Below are positions 61,278 to 64,000 of a stretch of 64,000 nt of DNA, one piece after another; the stretch's first letter is position 1, and each line of letters begins with the position of its first letter. The notes beneath the pieces were generated by a model. It made no database searches. It saw nothing but the letters and a program-made list of their open reading frames with translations, and was not told where the DNA came from. Both the position numbers and the translations under genes were made by a program. The DNA comes from Streptococcus mitis (lineage in GTDB: Bacteria > Bacillota > Bacilli > Lactobacillales > Streptococcaceae), in the NCBI GenBank assembly GCA_018364455.1, contig JAGZLW010000001.1, positions 93,786 through 157,785 on the forward strand, given 5' to 3'.

Positions 61278-62015
61278 CTAAACCTTTTTTATTTCTTGCC
61301 AAGTGATGATAGCTTGGGCATTGGTAGCCCCGTCGCTTGTGATCTCATGCTTGCTTTCCAGTCCAGTCCGTTCAACAGCCGATGTGATCACCCCACCTGG
61401 TCGAACTTCCTTGACATACTTGAGATTGATTTTCTTGGGAATATATTGGGTCAAAAAGTCCGCTCCCATGACCTCAAAAATCCAGTCCAAGTATTTACTG
61501 TTATTGACATGGCCATTCATATCCAAGTCGTAAAAACGGACATGGTAATCCTTGCTGATTGGCTCTTCCAAAGTCTCATACTTTGGTCCGCGGATAAGTT
61601 TTTTATCAAAATCAGACTGATACGGAGCCACAATCTCAGGTTCGACAGCATGGACTTTTCGACTGTCTCGATCCATGAGAACAAAGGTCGCCATCATGTG
61701 TATAAGGTCCTGTCCTGCTTCATCATAAATGGTAAAGCGACGGTAGCAAAAGAGCCGATTGTAGCTCAAAGCTTCCGTTTCGATAGTGATTTCTTCTGCA
61801 AAACGAGGCAAACGAACCACCTCAATATCGTATTCTGTGATAATCCAGACCAGATTATAGTCCTCCAAAATGGCTTTATCACTAACTCCCAGTTCAATCG
61901 CCTGCATCCCTGAAACTTGTAGGGATAGTAAAATCACATCTGGAAGCTTGATATGACCATTCATATCAGCCATATCAAAAGGAATTTTCATTTTCATTTG
62001 ATAAGTTAAGCCCAT
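61278..62015 (-). CDS. Acyl-ACP thioesterase
   Basis: A 245-residue double hot-dog protein that releases fatty acids from acyl carrier protein. Residues 10-130 and 150-245 are the two hot-dog halves (MADMNGHIKLPDVI, DLDMNGHVNNSKYLDWIF), the second with the conserved Asn-His pair. The start at 62015 has GGAGTAGG at good spacing inside the end of hemW; an ATG one codon earlier is possible. It lies in the hemW operon. Confidence 0.9.
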   Translation of the reverse strand: MGLTYQMKMKIPFDMADMNGHIKLPDVILLSLQVSGMQAIELGVSDKAILEDYNLVWIITEYDIEVVRLPRFAEEITIETEALSYNRLFCYRRFTIYDEAGQDLIHMMATFVLMDRDSRKVHAVEPEIVAPYQSDFDKKLIRGPKYETLEEPISKDYHVRFYDLDMNGHVNNSKYLDWIFEVMGADFLTQYIPKKINLKYVKEVRPGGVITSAVERTGLESKHEITSDGATNAQAIITWQEIKKV

Positions 62016-62019
62016 CATC

Positions 62020-63150
62020 CTACTCCAAAATAAATCGTTCTGCTACGGTGTCTCCTAAAAAGAGACCTCTTTTTGTCATGCGAACTCGGTCACCGTCTAT
62101 TTGCATAAGACCTTGTTGAATCAAGTCCTTGACAATTTCTCCATAAAGTCCATCAAAAGACCGTCCAAATTTTTCTTCAAATCGCGCCATAGAGACCCCT
62201 GATTTCTTACGGAGACCTAGGAACATTTCTTCTTCCATTTGCTCCTTTTGACTCAGGTGCTCTTCTGTGATGCGAGCGTTGCCTTCCTCAACTGCACTGA
62301 GATAATGACGAATGGGGCCATGATTTTTATAGCGCACTCCATTGACATAGCCAGACGCCCCAGCACCAATGCCATAGTATTCAGCATTGTCCCAGTACAT
62401 GAGATTGTGACGACTTTCAAAACCAGGCTTTGAGAAATTGGAAATCTCATAATGTTCAAAACCAGCTCGCTCTAGCTCTGCGATGATGTACTCAAACATC
62501 TCAGCTTCCAGTTCCTCCTTAGGCAGAGGCAATTTCCCTCGTCGCATACGGTTCATAAAGACCGTATGATTTTCCAAAATCAAGCTATACAAACTCATAT
62601 GGGGAATATCCAGTCCAATGGCCTTAGCCACATTTTCCTTGACCTGCTCCATGGTCTGACCAGGCAGTGCATAAATCAAATCAATAGAGATATTGTCAAA
62701 ACCAGCCAGTTTCAGACGGTCGATATTTTCATAAATATCCTTCTCCAAATGACTGCGCCCAATCTTTTTCAGCATCTTATCATCAAAGGTCTGCACGCCT
62801 AGCGAAACACGATTGACAGCCGAGTTCTTCAAAACAGCAATCTTATCCGCGTCCAAGTCGCCTGGATTGGCCTCAATGGTCAACTCCTCTAAGACAGACA
62901 AGTCCAAGTTTTTAGTCAAGCCATCCAATAACACCTCCAGTTGCGGAGCTGATAGGGCTGTTGGTGTCCCACCACCGATGTAAAGGGTTGACAACTTTTG
63001 AATGTCATAAGAACGAAACTCTTCCAGCAGATGCTCCAAATAGCTATCAACTGGCTGATTCTTGATAAAAACTTTTGAAAAGTCACAATAATAACAAATC
63101 TGGGTACAAAACGGGATGTGCACATAGGCTGACGTTGGTTTTTTCTGCAT
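62020..63150 (-). CDS. hemW: Radical SAM heme chaperone HemW
   Basis: A 376-residue radical SAM protein of the HemN-like group without coproporphyrinogen oxidase activity, thought to insert heme into target proteins. The cluster motif is CTQICYYC, followed by IGGGTPTALS, LGVQTFDD and the C-terminal HemW domain. The start MQKKPTSAYVH at 63150 is 7 nt past a TATAAT and has no ribosome site; a start 10 codons earlier lies before the predicted RNA start. It heads an operon with the thioesterase, NagD-like and TIGR01906 genes. Confidence 0.94.
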   Translation of the reverse strand: MQKKPTSAYVHIPFCTQICYYCDFSKVFIKNQPVDSYLEHLLEEFRSYDIQKLSTLYIGGGTPTALSAPQLEVLLDGLTKNLDLSVLEELTIEANPGDLDADKIAVLKNSAVNRVSLGVQTFDDKMLKKIGRSHLEKDIYENIDRLKLAGFDNISIDLIYALPGQTMEQVKENVAKAIGLDIPHMSLYSLILENHTVFMNRMRRGKLPLPKEELEAEMFEYIIAELERAGFEHYEISNFSKPGFESRHNLMYWDNAEYYGIGAGASGYVNGVRYKNHGPIRHYLSAVEEGNARITEEHLSQKEQMEEEMFLGLRKKSGVSMARFEEKFGRSFDGLYGEIVKDLIQQGLMQIDGDRVRMTKRGLFLGDTVAERFILE

Positions 63151-63157
63151 AGTAATT

Positions 63158-63163
63158 ATTATA
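63158..63163 (-). promoter_or_regulatory. Extended -10 of hemW (leaderless type)
   Basis: TTGTGGTATAAT on the minus strand, TGn plus TATAAT, ends 7 nt before the ATG. The preceding TTTTT belongs to the terminator of the LPXTG gene, so terminator and promoter are fused. Confidence 0.65.
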
Positions 63164-63167
63164 CCAC

Positions 63168-63223
63168 AAAAAGCGAACAATACTTAGAATTCCATTTAAC
63201 AAAATCCTAGCATTGTTCGCTTT
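63168..63223 (-). terminator. Terminator of the LPXTG gene, abutting the hemW promoter
   Basis: AAAGCGAACAAT and ATTGTTCGCTTT arms, with CTAG/CTTAG pairing further in, form a long hairpin followed by TTTTTG on the minus strand. Confidence 0.75.
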
Positions 63224-63326
63224 CTTTATCTAAACATTCTTTTTATTTTATGACGAACACGATTCCCAGAACCAATCTAGTTTGTCTTTACAATACAAAA
63301 GAATGAATGTTCATTTGACTAAATTT

Positions 63327-64000
63327 TTAGTCTTCTTTTTTCTTGCGAGCTACAAGTCCAAATCCACTCAATAGTCCAAGAAGTCCTAGAGAGGCAAGAG
63401 CGGCATTTGATTCTGTTCCTGTATTTGGCAATACATTTTGAGAATCATTTGACTTAGCTCCATTATCAACAGTAGTCTTAGGATCTACCTGATCTGCATT
63501 CGGAGTAACTGCATTTGGAGTTGGAGTAGCTGGTGCTGGTGTATCTTGACCAGAACCTCCATTAGTGTCAGGTTTGACTGGCGTATCAGGTGTCACTGGT
63601 GCAACTGGATTTGTATCTGTTGGTGTTGCTGGTGTTACCTTAGCTGGAGTTTCTACTGGAACTTCTACAGCTGGTTGACCTGGTTCAGTAATCTTACCTG
63701 TACCTGGAACTTTACCGTCTGGTAATTCACTGTTTGGTACTTTACCTTTACCTTCTTTATCGATTGTAACGATAATTGGGTTTCCATCTTTACCTGGGAT
63801 TTCTACCTTAGTTCCTGGTGGATATGTTGAGCCATCTGGTTTCTTCGGTGTTACTGTAACGTCACCTGTCTTAGGATCTTGATCCAACTCTATTGTTGGT
63901 GTCTTACGAGCTGGTGTTGTTACATCCACTGGTTGTGATGGTTTCTTATTCGGTTCTGTGACTGTTCCTGTACCTGGCAAGTCTCCTTTTGGAAGCTTGT
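63327..64000 (-). CDS. LPXTG cell-wall-anchored surface protein, C-terminal part (cut by window edge)
   Basis: The last about 224 codons of a larger gene that continues beyond the window; the frame stays open to the right edge. It ends with an LPNTG sortase motif (63417-63431), a hydrophobic helix ALASLGLLGLLSGFGLVA and the tail RKKKED. Before it lies a Pro/Thr-rich wall-spanning stretch (about 90 residues). A repeat unit with LPGTGTVTEP and VPGTGKITEPG near its ends occurs at least twice, with PGTKVEIPGKDGNPIIVTID inside. The N-terminal function is not visible. Confidence 0.9.
   Translation of the reverse strand, partial: KLPKGDLPGTGTVTEPNKKPSQPVDVTTPARKTPTIELDQDPKTGDVTVTPKKPDGSTYPPGTKVEIPGKDGNPIIVTIDKEGKGKVPNSELPDGKVPGTGKITEPGQPAVEVPVETPAKVTPATPTDTNPVAPVTPDTPVKPDTNGGSGQDTPAPATPTPNAVTPNADQVDPKTTVDNGAKSNDSQNVLPNTGTESNAALASLGLLGLLSGFGLVARKKKED

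Noticed and set aside
61296..61913. 205-codon open frame antisense to the thioesterase
   Set aside because: No ribosome site or domain; the thioesterase on the other strand is unambiguous.

Overview
The window is a stretch of low-GC Firmicute chromosome that reads as a mitis-group Streptococcus (S. mitis, S. oralis or S. pneumoniae type). The evidence is a choline-binding phosphorylcholine esterase (Pce), two BOX-type interspersed repeats carrying the classic boxA core, a CtsR-controlled clpE, the murB-potABCD and pstSCAB-phoU operons, PBP3 (dacA), ezrA, rodA and a MalR/CcpA-style operator. Nearly everything is conserved housekeeping DNA. I see no prophage, intact insertion sequence, CRISPR array, rRNA or tRNA gene.

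Layout. 1-1193 proline synthesis (proB and the start of proA). 1294-5423 pce, rluD, lspA and a LysR regulator. 5650-7503 a small lipoprotein and the rplU-prp-rpmA ribosomal operon with its leader. 7537-10439 a DUF1275 membrane protein, then an oxidoreductase and a DEAD-box helicase. 10592-14448 tuf, an AI-2E family permease and dacA. 14595-18851 nnrD, an unrecognised protein, folD with a probable MET-box, and an amino-acid ABC transporter. 19042-24368 a DUF1797 protein, clpE, a GyrI-like protein, a WYL regulator, a NUDIX hydrolase and DUF1827. 24540-34363 ezrA, gyrB, a HAD-like protein, a DJ-1 protein, rodA, dinG and a U32 peptidase. 34364-34923 a BOX element plus unassigned DNA and hairpins. 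34924-38914 an ABC exporter divergent from a cytoplasmic alpha-amylase, with two LacI-type operators between them. 39004-42354 an alanine T-box leader driving a LURP-one-like gene and alaS. 42422-47670 a small membrane protein and murB-potABCD. 47786-51587 an intramembrane protease, budA, a MocR regulator and an orphan solute-binding lipoprotein. 51686-56605 pstSCABB-phoU. 56825-59572 spx, UPF0223, an IMPase and rsmF. 59723-59827 a second BOX element. 59888-63150 hemW, an acyl-ACP thioesterase, a NagD-like phosphatase and a TIGR01906 protein. The right edge holds the 3' end of an LPXTG surface-protein gene.

The genes form many short operons, most read on the minus strand and separated by clear intrinsic terminators. 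The most interesting signals are regulatory rather than a new gene system. Several genes (hemW, dinG, the U32 peptidase, the HAD protein, nearly dacA) have an extended -10 promoter placed 7-9 nt before the ATG, which predicts leaderless or near-leaderless mRNAs. A 17-bp palindrome matching the streptococcal MET-box sits near -66 of folD. One PstB ATPase has lost its H-loop histidine. A gapped, pairing-rich 159-nt segment separates murB from potA and could be an undescribed RNA element.
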